Notes: generated by a model from the sequence alone, not told the origin. Counted from the stretch's first letter, positions 24,111 to 36,452 are shown. The stretch is DNA of 64,000 bases from Vigna angularis (GCF_016808095.1 NC_068975.1:26463501-26527500), one strand, 5' to 3'. Numbers and translations: made by a program.

Positions 24111-24119
24111 TTTTATAAA
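24111..24119 (-). promoter_or_regulatory. TATA box of gene B
   Basis: TTTATAAAAG-type element about 90 bases upstream of the ATG, in a flank unrelated to those of genes A and C. Confidence 0.6.
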
Positions 24120-24129
24120 CGTAGATATT

Positions 24130-25823
24130 TTCCTTTGCTGGGAAAAACATTACAATCGAAATTAGGACTATGAAAAGGATTGATAGTTTGACCAATACAA
24201 AAAAAAAACATTTTACATGTTTCTCTTACTTTCTTCGCAGATCAATGCAAAAAACACACGTCTTTTATACTCTGTTTTCACGTTCTCCTTTGTCTCTGAA
24301 GATAGAACGTATACAAGTAAAACGTGGGAGAAACCATAACCACTAGTGTAGTGTACGAAAACCTTGAAACCCATTTGTCAATGGTCGTAGCTTAGCCTAA
24401 CTATTCGAGATTTTAATTAATAGGTTGATACGTGTGTCATGATTTTAATTTATTACATTACTTTTATAAAAATATATCATTTTTAGATTGTCTTCCGTAT
24501 GTTACATTTACGATTTTTAATAAATTAAATCAACTACACTTTTTAATTAATTAAATTAACCTTTATGTTGTATATATACTATGCGTATAAAACATCTACA
24601 TACATGATAAATAACTATCGTCACTTTCAACCAAATTTACACTCTTCCACTACATATTGGTCATTGAATATCAACTTTTTCATTCAATATTTTATACTGA
24701 GTATCTTTCAACAAAGATTAATATATGATTTATTATAATTTTCATTGATAAAACTGATGTTGGAATTTTATATCTAGATAACTAGTTGCATTTGTTATAA
24801 TAAGAATGGATATAATAATCTACTTTAATTTCTCAAGGCTTAACATCTTTTATAACAAGTCAAATATTTTGCTTTCTTAACAAATTTTGTGCTCAATAAT
24901 ATACAATATCATCTAAATTATCCTTACAATACACATAAAATACAGCACACACGCAAAGGGACCACAATATTATACTAGATATATCACATACAAATATAAG
25001 TCGCGCAGTATATAATCATATATTACGTCTTATTCACAAAATATAAAAAATTAGATATATAATCAATAAGATACATGGATAAGTATAATTCATTCAATTT
25101 ACTTTATTATATAATAAAAAAAACACCGAAGAAAACATCATCTGAGCTAGTCATTTTTGCTTGAAGTTAAGAATATCTCTTTAATTTTTCTTGAATAGTT
25201 AATGTATCGCTTGAGTGAAAAATGAAAATATAATTATTTTACTCACATTCTCATTTGAGTGACCATTATGTCCTTTGAGAAGAAATCCCACTAAAAAGAA
25301 AGATAAATTTTGCTCACACTTTTATTTAAGCAACCAATTAACACTTGAACAAAATTCTCAAAAAGCTAAAATATTTAACCCCTAAAACATTATTTTTAAA
25401 GTGAATACCAACAAATAACCAAATTTAACATCAAAAAATATTTAAATTAAATTATCAATCGAACTCAAATTTGAAATAAACATTTAACTATATTATCTTT
25501 TTGAATTTTTAAATTCATATCTTAAATTATCTATACTTCACTTTTACATATAACATTTAAATTTCACTTAATCAAATCAGCTATTTTATATAAACAGTTC
25601 AATATTTTTTTTTTTGTCTAATGTATTGTAAAATCAACACATTTGAGAATGTGAAAAATAGATATACAAAAATATTAGAAATACTAAATATATAAAATAT
25701 ATTAAAATTTTAAAAAATATATAGTTATATATTAATTTATATTTGTAAAAAAAGATCCAAAATGAACCAAGCTCCCCCACCGATATTAGAACACTTATTT
25801 CCATACTCATCAACTATCAATAT
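24130..25823. other. AT-rich intergenic DNA
   Basis: No coding region, RNA gene or bounded element was recognised. Confidence 0.5.
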
Positions 25824-26289
25824 TAAATTATAGGTTTAAGCCCTCGTTTTGTCATCGTTTTTTTTTTTTGTCTCAATCGGGTTCATAAACTTGTAAAAAT
25901 GAACCAATTAAGCTCTCTCCGTTAATTTATTACTGATGTCGTCTAACTTTGTTTACATGTTATATTACGTGGAATTTGTTATTTAACTTATTATTATGTT
26001 TTGTGTAAGTGTTATATGACGTGGTCTTTATGTTATATTATTTAATTTTATGACACCTACCATTTTAAATGAGCTATTAAAGGATGCCAGTTTTGATGTT
26101 TGTTTGTGTAAAAATGAAAACTTAATTAGTTCCTTCTTCCTGTTGTCGTTGCGACTCAATTAATCCACCGTCGTTGTCGCGTCATCGATCCCTTTAGGTC
26201 CTGATTCCGACAACCGTCGTCTCCCTATCGCTGGAGGTAGTCGGTCCCTCCTGGTGTTTCTTTCCTCTGTTCGTAGAATCACATAGTTA

Positions 26290-26445
26290 TGGGGGAATAA
26301 TGAATGACAGAATAAGGAGAAACCACATAACCCCAATACCTCCCTATGTGATCTTGAATGTACACCAAAACGGTAATTGTTGTCAGAGTCCCCAAGCTTA
26401 TGAAGAACACGAACCAGTTGAAAAATTTTATCATCTGATTTTTCT
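26290..26445 (-). pseudogene. Captured NRT1/PTR (NPF) transporter fragment
   Basis: The minus strand reads DSNIEKNQMIKFFNWFVFFI then SLGTLTTITVLVYIQDHIGR and YWGY. This is the conserved membrane segment of NPF/POT transporters (FFNWFYF … VLVYIQD-GWGWGY in family members). Only about 50 residues are kept. The assignment rests on motif recall. Confidence 0.7.
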
Positions 26446-26559
26446 CGATGTTGCTGTCTCAGTGTACATGTCCTCTCTAGAGAAGGAGCTGGTGCCCAAT
26501 TTACTTATTAACTGTTGTAAACCTTCCAAGATTGAAAGTGAACAACAGCAGGAGCAACC

Positions 26560-27101
26560 AGCCGTGAGCAAAGGCTGTCACTCCGACGGCGACCGAGGCG
26601 CGAAGAACGGAATCCTAGCGATTTTCGCCCGCGGGAGGAATCGACAGTGAAGAATCTGGAACCCTTGTTTTCAATGATGGGAAAGTCAACTACTTGGGAG
26701 GAAGTGGGAAGGGGCAATTCGCGAAATTAGCAAATCAGGTGACGATAGCGTTGACGATGGTGGGGCTGGTGGAGGGAATGGTGTACACGCACAAGGCGGG
26801 GTTGGATGTAGGGTTGTACCTGGAGGCGATTTCCACCGGCGTGGCCGGTTCGAAGTCACTGGACTTGTACGAAAAGAGGATCTTAAAGAGGGATTTTGAA
26901 GCGGGGTTTTTCGTGAACCACTTTGTTAAAGATTTGGGGATTTGTCAGAATATGGGGATTGCTTTGCTTGGTTTGGCTCTTGCTCAACAGCTTTATTTGT
27001 CGCTTAAGGCTCATGGTGAAGGATATTTGGATACTCAGGCTCTGATTTTGGTACTCGAGCGACTCAACAATGTCTCCCTTCCTCCCTCTGATGCCTTTTG
27101 A
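26560..27101 (+). pseudogene. Captured 3-hydroxyisobutyrate dehydrogenase-like fragment
   Basis: GDRGAKNGILAIFA, then after frameshifts near 26620 and 26690 an open stretch with SGKGQFAKLANQVTIALTMV, GLVEGMVYTHKAGLDVGLYL, GSKSLDLYEKRILKRDF and VKDLGICQNMGIALLGLALA. This is the C-terminal domain of the plant beta-hydroxyacid dehydrogenase family (3-HIBADH/GLYR relatives), carrying the GxxxK-type KLANQ helix. The NAD-binding half is missing. Not functional as an enzyme. Confidence 0.85.
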
Positions 27102-27218
27102 ATCGTTGTTGGCTCTGAAGCAGGAGAACTCCATGAGTGAATTCATCATTCAATTTGAAAGATTTGCTAGGGTTTAAGGGATTGGAAACAAACGGGTTTC
27201 TTCATTCTTTTTCCTTTT

Positions 27219-28105
27219 AAGGGAGCAAGAGCATATTGCCTCAATGAAGAAATATATTGCTCGATTTGGTCATGATTCTGCAAAACTTGCTCGCTAGGCA
27301 CAGGGTAAGGAGAAAACATTGGAAAAAATGGAACGTGGTGGACTTGCAGAAAAAGTAGTCGAGGACAAGGTTTTGGTTTTCCATTTTACTGATGTTGGTA
27401 AACCAGTCCAACCAAGTGCTTGTGGTGTAGGCGAGACAAGAAGGCCAATTCAGACTCGAATGCACTTTCCTTCTCCTGAAACTTCTTCATCTTGGAACCA
27501 GTTTCACCCCTCTTGATTGCCACCTCGCGTCCATCCGTGAGTTTGCCTTTGTAAACAACACCAAAGCTTCCAGCTCCGATCTTGTTTTCTTGTGAGAAAT
27601 TGGGGGTGGCTGCCACAAGCTCGGCCATGGTGAACTCCTCAGCCCTGTCTGGGTGCTTCGTTGATGACGTTCCACTCCTTTGGCGTCTCATTATCATTGA
27701 AGTCTGACGCATAATCATAGACGATATTGAAGAATTGCTATTATTAGAAGCACCTCCACCGTTTGAACCACTGCTACCTCTTATGATTGTAGGCTGCATA
27801 GAATTGTGAACTTTTTTCTTCCCGAAACAAACTCCACTCCACAAGCAATAAACTATAGTGCATATTCCAGCATAAGCTCCCACAGAACCGATAATAGCAA
27901 ATGCCAATAACCCGTTTGTCAAGGTCTTTGATCGCGATGACGAAGGTGGTGGCGGTGCTGGTGATGGTGACGACGGTTGATTTAGATTCTAGGGTCGCAC
28001 TGGTTGGACCCAATGGGGCTGGGAAGAGTACACTATTGTGCTAATGACAGGTGATTTGATGCCTTCTGATGGCATGGTGAGGCGTCATAATCATCTTCGG
28101 ATTAT
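27219..28105 (+). pseudogene. Captured ABCF (GCN20-type) ATPase fragment, in two pieces
   Basis: Piece 1 (27219-27402) reads REQEHIASMKKYIARFGHDS, a stop, then [20 protein letters not shown] and [12 protein letters not shown]. Piece 2 (27975-28105) reads VDLDSRVALVGPNGAGKSTL, a Walker A site, then a frameshift and LMTGDLMPSDGMVRRHNHLR. In ABCF1 proteins about 28 residues separate these blocks; here an antisense kinase fragment lies between them. Confidence 0.87.
27403..27978 (-). pseudogene. Captured CRINKLY4-related (CCR4-like) receptor kinase fragment
   Basis: The minus strand encodes a proline/serine stretch, the membrane segment GLLAFAIIGSVGAYAGICTI, the juxtamembrane RQTSMIMRRQRSGTSSTKHP, and the kinase N-lobe with GAGSFGVVYKG (glycine loop) and EVAIKRG (ATP-binding lysine), ending at [13 protein letters not shown]. 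The frame is open for 178 residues, but the ectodomain and most of the kinase are absent. It interrupts the ABCF fragment. Confidence 0.88.
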
Positions 28106-28608
28106 TTCAAGACGGGATTGACTGAGGAACGAGAGAGCTGCTCTCTCACGCGTGAAGAGAAGAAGGAGAAGGGAGGACATTGCCACGTGGAATGGTTGAT
28201 TATACAACAGAACATTCATTCAATTTAATACACATTGCCACGTCAACTAAAAAAAGTTACAACTCAGCATCTACAGACGGCGTTAATGAAAACTTAACGA
28301 AGAGGGCTTAATTGGCTCATTTTTACAAGTTTATGGACCCGGTTGAGACCGAAAAAAAATGATGATCCACTTGATATTGACACACAAATACGATAATCAA
28401 ACGAAAGTTTAAACCTAAATTATATTATTAAATATTTATTTAATTCACTCAAATCTAACATGCAAGTCATAAAATCCTTATATGCAAAATGGAAAACAAA
28501 ATAGTTTTATATAAATTAAAAGAAAATTTACTCTAAACAAAAATCTAATCGAATCATATTGCTATGTCATAATAAAATTTATAAAATGAAACCAAATATA
28601 TAAAATCA

Positions 28609-28925
28609 TAATTTATATGTATATTAAACAAAACTTAAAGCTTTAACCTTCATTATTTTTAAAACAATTTTCATTAACATAAAAAAATAGTCTTACGCTT
28701 ACATAGGAATTATTTGAAATAATTATCTGTTATATAATTATTTCTTAAGCTTAAATCTATCTTTTTGTTTATTTTAGTTTTGAAAAAGTGTAACTTTGGT
28801 TTCTATAAGTTTTCGACTACGTATTAGTCCTTTAATTTTTTTTATCATCAAATAGAATTAACTGTTAATAAGAATTGTTTTATATTCTTCAACAAAGTAA
28901 TATATATTAAAATTAATCATAAAAC
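28609..28925. repeat. Direct repeat downstream of gene C (copy 1)
   Basis: From TTATATGTATATTAAACAAA to about TTGTTTTATATTCTTCAACAA, the sequence matches 31409-31715 closely. The pair flanks gene C in the same orientation and marks the join of a tandem duplication. The rest of 28425-29382 is AT-rich and unremarkable. Confidence 0.85.
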
Positions 28926-29382
28926 CTTATGTTTAATATCTTAATAAAACGTGCATTAGAATGCTATTGAGAAGCTGCAATACTTGTTGGTCCTAGTATT
29001 CAATAAAATGCTATGAGAAGAAGGAACTTTAACCATTTAGATATCAATAATACTGTAAATTGTAAATGCAATCATATATCTTTTCACCTTAAACTTATAT
29101 TTCTGGATAATTTTGGAATAGATTTTTTATTTAGAACAACCTAATTAGACTCTAATTAGTGATAATCGTATTTTATCTTTGTTTAATATTAAAGCTAATT
29201 CTCTTTACCGTTAATCGATGGATCAGATTTTATGATATGCTCTTCGTGGCAGTCTGATTTATGACTAATTGGACGGTCATCACAACACACCAGTGTATGT
29301 CCTTCAGAATACATCATTGTAATATCACACAATATATATCTGTCTCTAGAATCTGCTAAATTATTCCATGAAATACAGATTA

Positions 29383-31176
29383 CTAGAGGGTAGACTTTAC
29401 AAAAGTAGCAGAACTGGTTTGAGGTTGGTTTTTGTTGCCTAGCATGTGGTTAAACTCTTCAGCAAACCTTTCCATAGCTTCAGCAGGTAACCAAATCGGA
29501 AATATTATGCCTTCTTCTCCTTTTCCATTCTTAGCAGAACAGAAATACGAAGTTCCTAAGAAGCCCCCAGCCCCAGCTTGGGCCATTCCACCATACACAG
29601 CCTCACCCCAACCAAAATCCACTTCTCTAAGGTTCAAACGTGCCAAATATGACACAATACAAGACCTCACAGTTGTGAATAAGCATCGTCCCTTCATCAC
29701 CAGAAGGTCTGCAACAGATTGCAGGTACTCTTCTGACATCTCACCTTTCACTTTATTTATCAATTCCACCGCATAACCAAATGGGTTTCTGCATAGCTTC
29801 CCTGCAGTCGTTACTGCTGCCGGATATGCAAAACAGTTGCCGTAGTAACCAACAGGAAGTGGAGGATTGAACCGACCACGTCCGTTGACTATGCACATCA
29901 TGCGAACATCCTCGTCTGCCTCTATTTGCAGTGCTTTTGTGCGACAGCGCCAGAGGCATGCTGTGATGAGATCAAATGTGGTGCAGTGCTGGTGTTGGGG
30001 AATCAAGCGCCGAAGTGCAGCTATATCGAGTGGTCCAATGAAGAAGGATCGTTGAACCATGTTTTGGTTGGAAGAAGGAAGGGTATCTTGGACTTGCTCG
30101 AATTCGCGATGGTTGCATGCAATGCGAGGTGGGTCTCTTGCCATTAGGAGCTCCCTACGCCACACTGGTGCAATGGAAGGTTTTGTTGCACCTCTAGCCA
30201 TTTCCGCCCAAGCGTTCATGAATTGTTTGTAACCGGGTCCATCACACATGGTGTGGTTGAGGCCAATGGCTAAGATCAAACCACCACACTTGAGTCGTGT
30301 CACCTGCATTTTTATTCCATATTCAACAAGTTCACACGTTTTGCTTCCGCTAAACTTTTTCTGAAGTTAACTACGAGCAAGAATAAGTGCAAGAAACAAG
30401 CTACTTGTGAAATTTCTTTTGAACATCTCACATCTTTTGTTAAATTATTATGAGTGTTATACACCCCACTTTGTAATAGGCTATCAGAGCATATCAATGA
30501 AAAAAAAATTGACAGAAGAAAGAACCAGCCCATTCTCTCTATCAGAACCTGTAACACTGCCAATTCAAAACTTATTGGATTTTGACAGAAATTAATTATA
30601 TCAGAAACCAGTTTATAAAATTTAAGAAATCTAGAAAATGAATAAAAAATATGTTGAGATTGATGAGTAAGTGTATTGAACCTGTACAAGTAGAAGGGGA
30701 GTGTTGGTAATTTGTTGTGTGGCAGGGACATCGAATAGAAGTTCATGGAAGCATGGGAATGGAGGGTAAAGAGAATCGCCAAACTGATAAAGTGTGACGT
30801 CTGCATCGGCCTCAATGAACATGACACCTTCTCCGGTGCAATCCACCATCAATTTGCGGTGAGGCCCCTCTCTAAGCCTACCCGCAAATGGGTAATAGAA
30901 GACAAGTGTCTGCGAGAGTGCTTGGCGAATCACTTGAACTGGATCTTTCTCTGCCATTGATGCATGCTTTCGATAAATTTGTATCATCACAACGTGGAGA
31001 CGCAGGGCTTCTTGATCATCAATGTCGGAAAGTAGCTTAACTTCATGAGGAGTGGGGATAGCAGGAGGCACCAGCTGCGGTTGGCATCTTCTCACTGTAA
31101 ACTTCAGAGAAGAAGAAGAAGAAGAAGAAGAAGAAGAAGAAGAAGAAGAAGAAGAAGAAGAAGATGATGAGGCCAT
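29383..31176 (-). CDS. BAHD acyltransferase, benzyl alcohol O-benzoyltransferase-like (gene C)
   Basis: Exons 30682-31176 and 29383-30303 are joined across a 378-nt GT-AG intron at the position conserved in genes A and B, giving 471 residues. Seen: an N-terminal run of about 20 serines from a (GAA)n microsatellite; [20 protein letters not shown]; the canonical HTMCDGPG form of HxxxD (His182, Asp186), where A and B have HIMCDGAG; and [11 protein letters not shown]. It is the most divergent of the three and may differ in substrate. Acyl-CoA-dependent alcohol acylation in the cytosol is predicted from the family. No lesions are seen. Confidence 0.92.
31107..31163. repeat. (GAA)n microsatellite in the gene C coding region
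   Basis: About 19 trinucleotide units on plus encode the poly-serine run on minus. Gene A has a shorter, interrupted version; gene B almost none. Confidence 0.95.
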
Positions 31177-31256
31177 GAGAATTATGAGATAACAGAAGAG
31201 AAATTAAGCAAATGGATTTGGGTTGAGTGAGTGTGTGAGTTCCTCGAGCCAAGTCT

Positions 31257-31265
31257 CTTTTATAA
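31257..31265 (-). promoter_or_regulatory. TATA box of gene C
   Basis: TTTATAAAAG-type element about 85 bases before the ATG, in the block shared with gene A. The uninterrupted MULE target site TTTCATAAT follows at 31293-31301. Confidence 0.65.
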
Positions 31266-31408
31266 ATGGCATAAAGTAAATTGAAAACACGTTTTCATAA
31301 TATGATATGATTACAGTGACGGAGCAAAAGTGTTACATTGCCACCCGTCTAACAGAGGCTCGTCTACTAGGGGACACCCAAATTAAGTGCTGCACCAGTC
31401 CAATAATT

Positions 31409-31715
31409 TATATGTATATTAAACAAAACTTAAAGCTTTAACCTTCATTATTTTTAAAACAAATTTCATTAACATAAAAAAATAGTCTTACGCTTTACAT
31501 AGGAAATATATGAAATAATTATCTGTTATGTAATTATTTCTTAAGCTTAAATCCATCTTTATTTTTATTGTTGTAGTTTTGCAAAAGTGTAACTTTGGTT
31601 TCTATAAACTTTCGACTACGTATTAGTCCTTTAATTTTTTTTATCATCAAACAGAATTAACTGTTAATAAGAATTGTTTTATATTCTTCAACAAAATGAT
31701 GTATATTTATAAAGT
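31409..31715. repeat. Direct repeat upstream of gene C (copy 2)
   Basis: Partner of 28609-28925, with small differences such as AATAATTATCTGTTATGTAA against AATAATTATCTGTTATATAA. Confidence 0.85.
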
Positions 31716-31834
31716 TAACGAAATGTGTATTAAAATTCTAATGTGTGAAAGCTCAATTTTAATATCTTAATAATAATTCAGCATGTAACCATTTATGTAA
31801 TTAGTTACATAACATATTAGTAGCGGATGAAAAC

Positions 31835-33020
31835 TGTGACATCCCAAAAATACAGTCATAACTATAAATTCAGAAATCACATTTAATAATAATTCAGTAC
31901 AGTTTTTCCACTAAAAATTAAAAACGAACGAATGACCAAGGACGAACGTCCTTGAGTACAGTACAACATTAAGGGACGAACGTGCACAACTGCACGTCCA
32001 CACAAGAGTTTACAATTAAAACCGAACGTACAAGAAAAATCTGACCGAACGGTTTACAGAAACAATTACCGAACGGTCGAATTTAAACTTAACGAAAACA
32101 AGAGGTGATCGAACGACCACTCAGTTCAACAATCACACTACTGGCCGAGCGGTCTCACTGCTCGGTCTTCACTTCAACATTAATCAGGTTCTCCTCTTCC
32201 AGCAACTCTTCTAAACGCTCGTCTCCCTCTGCTCACATCCACACGGATGATCATCGCAATGACAAGACGGACGTACAAGGACAAAGGACAACACAAGGAA
32301 AACGAAAGGGTAAGCTTACATAATTTAACTCATGCATCAACATACAATTTCAGGTAAACAATTCAACATACATGCATATCTCAACATACACATTCATTAC
32401 ATAACAACCCACTTCAACGTACTCATTAAATAAAACTCAACACGACTGACTGTCCAGACTGTATGAAATCTCCGTGTAGCTACGACGATCGCGCACCCGG
32501 GTGGTGTGGTAACTGGCATTCTCATCAGCTGCCACCCGAGGTTAGTCCATTCCGTCCAAATTACAGTTATGTGACGGTTCCGTCCAAATTACAGTTATGT
32601 GACGGGGACCTCCTGCCATTCCCACGCATGACATACCCCTTCTATGTGAAGACGAGTAGTCACGGAATATCAGGATCGAATCGCCTGCTAAGTCTAGCCA
32701 CGGTCACACTTTACAAATTCTCATGATCATCCCTGGAACTCTCATTCAACATTCATACTTTCATTTCATCTCATGTACTGTTCATAATTCACTTATAACC
32801 ATACACTTTCATCGCTTTGAATCACATACCCTTTCACTGTAATGCCAACAATGATAATGCATACATACACTCTTAAAGCCACGTAGAATAATCAATTAAA
32901 ATAGTATACTGGCATGAATAAAACATCAATCGAACACTTAATGAGTAAACCACAAACACTCTGACTTACACAGACCGAATGTTATAAGCTCTAGAAGAAC
33001 ACTAGTACATCACGAGTACA
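31835..33020 (-). mobile_element. Partial antisense LTR of the same family as 36453-38944
   Basis: It begins TGTGACATCCCAAAAATACA. It shares the CTGCTCACATCCACACGGAT block, the CACCCGGGTG block and the GGACCTCCTGCCATTCCCAC block with the copy at 36453, in the same order. A local 26-bp duplication (TTCCGTCCAAATTACAGTTA) occurs at 32548-32600. Similarity fades after about 32760. Confidence 0.8.
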
Positions 33021-33039
33021 ACAGAGATCATGATTTAGA

Positions 33040-34980
33040 TGTTGAGGAAACATTTAGATATTTGTGAGGAAAGAACCTGACAAGGCATTGCCTTGCTCCT
33101 ACGTATCTCCATTTTCGGTGGAGAATCAAGGCCTACGTAGTTCTGGCTTAGATTCTTTGATGAGAATTTGATACATTTGGAATTTTCTGAATATTTTATA
33201 CTTTTATGATTTTATGAATTTTTAATTTATTAACAGGCTCACGAATTGGCCAAAGAGAGGAAGAACGGGGTTTTCTGATACAAGCCCAACTGTAAGGAGT
33301 GCACATAAAAAGATGGAGGGTGAGTGAAGGCAAAATGGCCCAAGGTATTTCCTGATCAATCCTGGATGACTTAAGGCAGGGGGGTGTATTCTTTTAGTAC
33401 GAAAGTGGGCTTAAAGCCCAATTATCTCTTTGATTCTCTTTTTCGGTCCAACTGAGAAAAAGGGGGTCTCCACTTCCATTGTTGTTGAGATGTGATGACT
33501 ACACAGGAAAGGGTTTTCACCAGAGCAACCCTTTCCTTCCCTTTTCGCTCGGCAGCAACTTAGAGGCGGCGGCGTTAGCGTCAGGGTGGCAGCGAGTTTG
33601 CGGCTCAGGGAGGTGGAGACGCGAATGAGGGTAACCGGCTTTGTCGCGGTGGCGCGATGTTGAAAGTGGGGAAGCGTGAGGAAAGCAACAGCCTCAGAGC
33701 GGCGGCAGCGTCCGATTAAAGGAGAACGACGGAGGCAAGGAGGATGGTTCGTGGTCACAGGGATCGTCGCAGCAGTGATGGTTGACGAAGGCAGTGCTGA
33801 CGGCGGAGATCCGAAGGAGAAGCGTCGAGCTGGGTGGTGTCCGCGGTGGAGAAGAATATTGCGGTGGTGGCGGATAAGGGTCGCACGACGAAGAGGGTGA
33901 CTCGCGATGGTGATATTAAACAAAGGGAAGGGTATCCGCGGCCAAGGATAGGCGGGAATCAGGGCTCACAGTGACTTACGGCGGAGGTGTTGATGGCTGT
34001 CACGGTGGAAGAGACGGTGAGATTGGAAGAGCGGCGGTGATGGTGGCTGCTATGGCTGAGGTCGAAGACGCGACGGTGAATATGGGTTCGATTGGAATGT
34101 GACTGGCTCGCGGAGGCCAGACCGAAGAGAAGCCAAGGTCTCCTGCGGGTTGTGGTCACGCGATGGCAGTGATGATGAGTGGGAAGCTGAGTGGCGGTGA
34201 GTGCGGAGAGAATGTGGTTCACGGTTAGCTTGGGTTGATCGCATGGGTTCTGGTTAATCTGTTTGTATTGCTTGTGCAGGGGAAAGATGATGACGAGCTT
34301 AGATGCGGTCCGTGGACATCTTTCTTACCCAGGGATATGAAACAATGGAAGATTAAGTTCGGACAGCCTTCATGTTGAAAGAAATTGGGCTGGCAAGTCA
34401 TAATGAGACTGTGATGAAGTAGATGGTTCGGTGTGAGGGTGACCGGCGACTACCGTGGTCGGTGAGGAGGACCAGTGACGACAGCAGTCATGGTGGCATA
34501 TGGGAGCTTTATTGATTGGATTGAAGGAAGAATAGGAAGAAAGTAGAATTTGATTTTGATATATCTTTTCTGTATTAGACATTAGATATGCAGGGATTGT
34601 GGTATGATATCTATGATCAATTACGATGCAAATGATTTACGTATATAACATAAAGGAGAAGCATGCCTCATAAGGTTGATATGTTAAGACGGGAAGAGTA
34701 CCTCCGTAGCTTTAAAAAAATTTGATCTTGTATCTCTTCTTCTTACTGTTGTGATGTGTTCAGAGCTTCCTCCTCCCTTTCTTCTTCGCGGCAGCCCCCT
34801 TCTCCCTAGCCTCCTTCTCTTTTTAAATTCTTTTGCACATGATCCCACCACCAAACATTGATCCCCCGTGAAGAGAAGATAATCATAAAAATGTAATGGT
34901 GGCATGTGAACTACAATAATGTTCACGGAGTGGCATATCACTATTCTCTTGCATGAACATGGGACACCAACTTTCAAGTA
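33040..34980. other. Repeat-like, partly GC-rich region without recognised genes
   Basis: TGCTCCTACGTATCTCC … AGGCCTACGTAGTTCTGG at 33090-33145 is a motif seen in legume LTR elements. 33540-34240 is GC-rich (GGCGGCGGCGTTAGCG and similar), with overlapping ORFs on both strands but no domain. It is probably the leader of a TE or a decayed captured sequence. Confidence 0.4.
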
Positions 34981-36447
34981 GAATATAGACGGCTGCTATC
35001 ATTTTTATTTATTTATTATTATATTTTTTTTTTAACAAAATTAATTAAATAAAATAAAGATAAAAACAAGGTTCTTACAAAAACTATTTAATTTAGAAGA
35101 ATTGAAAAATGAAATCTACCATTAGAACTTTATAAGAACAAAAAAACCATGTTTTCAAGATCATAAACTAAATAAAGGGGATTTAAGTGTATTTTTTATA
35201 CCATAAATTACTCTATTCCACTTTTTTTTAAATTTTTATTTTTATAATTATGGTGAAAATTGCGTTCCATTTATGTTCTCATTTTATTTCTTCAATATTT
35301 CAATTAAATATGTGAGATTGAAAAGCACGGCCAACTGCAAATAATAAAAGCCGTAGAAATAAGGTACGGCAAATAGTATGGTGAAAATTACAGCTCGTTT
35401 AGAATCACACATTTTCTTCTTATCCACCAATGAACTATGCACAACTCTTTATTCTATCAGAAAATTGTCCAAATCTTCGGATTATAATGAAATTGAGATT
35501 ATGTGATTAATAATATAATTAATTTTCTTAATTAGTATAGAGTTAGCTATTGTTTTAATAATATATAGGTTTAAACTGAATATGGAGAATGAAAATAGAG
35601 AGATTGATAGAAAATACTTTTTCATATAGATAGAATAATGAAACAAAATAATTAATACAAAACATTCCTTTCTATCTTGTCTGGATGAATGGAAATTTAG
35701 AGTGTGAACATATAAAATTGAGAAAAATAAGTAAATTGCATGAAATATTTATATGCAGGCTAAAAAACATTTTGACTTCTTCTTTTTTTTCTCAACACGA
35801 AATTATTTATTATTTTCATATTATACAAAAACTTAAGTTTTTAAAATTATAAATGGAAAGTTTAGCTTCTCTCAATCATGACAAATATGGATAATTTGGC
35901 TAAAGCTTATAAGGATAAGTTAAATTCAAAATAATAGAGTGAGTCAAAAAATAATTTTATCATAAATTTTATCGGATTGATAATATAAAAATAGTTGTAT
36001 TAATCATGCAACAAATTGTTACGTTAGTGAAAAAAAGACAAAAAAAAAACAGCGTCAAACTGAGTCTCACCTTTTAGGAAAATAATCTTTTAAATGTGAA
36101 TCAAATTTAATCTAACTTACTTAATTTTGATTTAAATAAATTCGATTCTGAGTAATCCTCTACAATAATAATTTTATTATTTTTATAACTTGTTATAACT
36201 CTTTTAATTATAATTATTTTTTAATTTTAAATATGTATATTTATAATTTGACATTTTTAAATATTAGAATATTATTTAATCATGTTTCAATACTTTGGAT
36301 GTTTAATTATATAATTAATACTTTAACTTTTAATTATATTATTTTTATGATAATGTTTGGTGAAATATATAAATAATTTAATTATATTGTTTTAAAAAAA
36401 TGGATTGATATTAAAATAAATTAGGATAACAAAACATTTTTATATGG
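34981..36447. other. AT-rich intergenic DNA
   Basis: No gene, RNA or bounded element was seen. Confidence 0.5.
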
Positions 36448-36452
36448 TCAAT

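Larger units (their letters stand above)
25833..28415. mobile_element. Pack-MULE carrying fragments of at least four host genes
   Basis: Inverted ends GGTTTAAGCCCTCGTTTTG and, as complement, GGTTTAAACTTTCGTTTGA share an inner block (GGGTCCATAAACTTGTAAAA type) of about 130 bases. A perfect 9-bp duplication TAAATTATA lies at 25824-25832 and 28416-28424. The 2583-bp element lacks transposase. Inside, in order: a nitrate/peptide transporter piece (minus), a dehydrogenase piece (plus), an ABCF ATPase piece (plus) split by a receptor kinase piece (minus). Confidence 0.92.

Noticed and set aside
33411..34244. GC-rich ORFs of 60-170 codons on both strands
   Set aside because: Compositional ORFs with His/Arg/Ser-rich translations and no domain; frames overlap on both strands.
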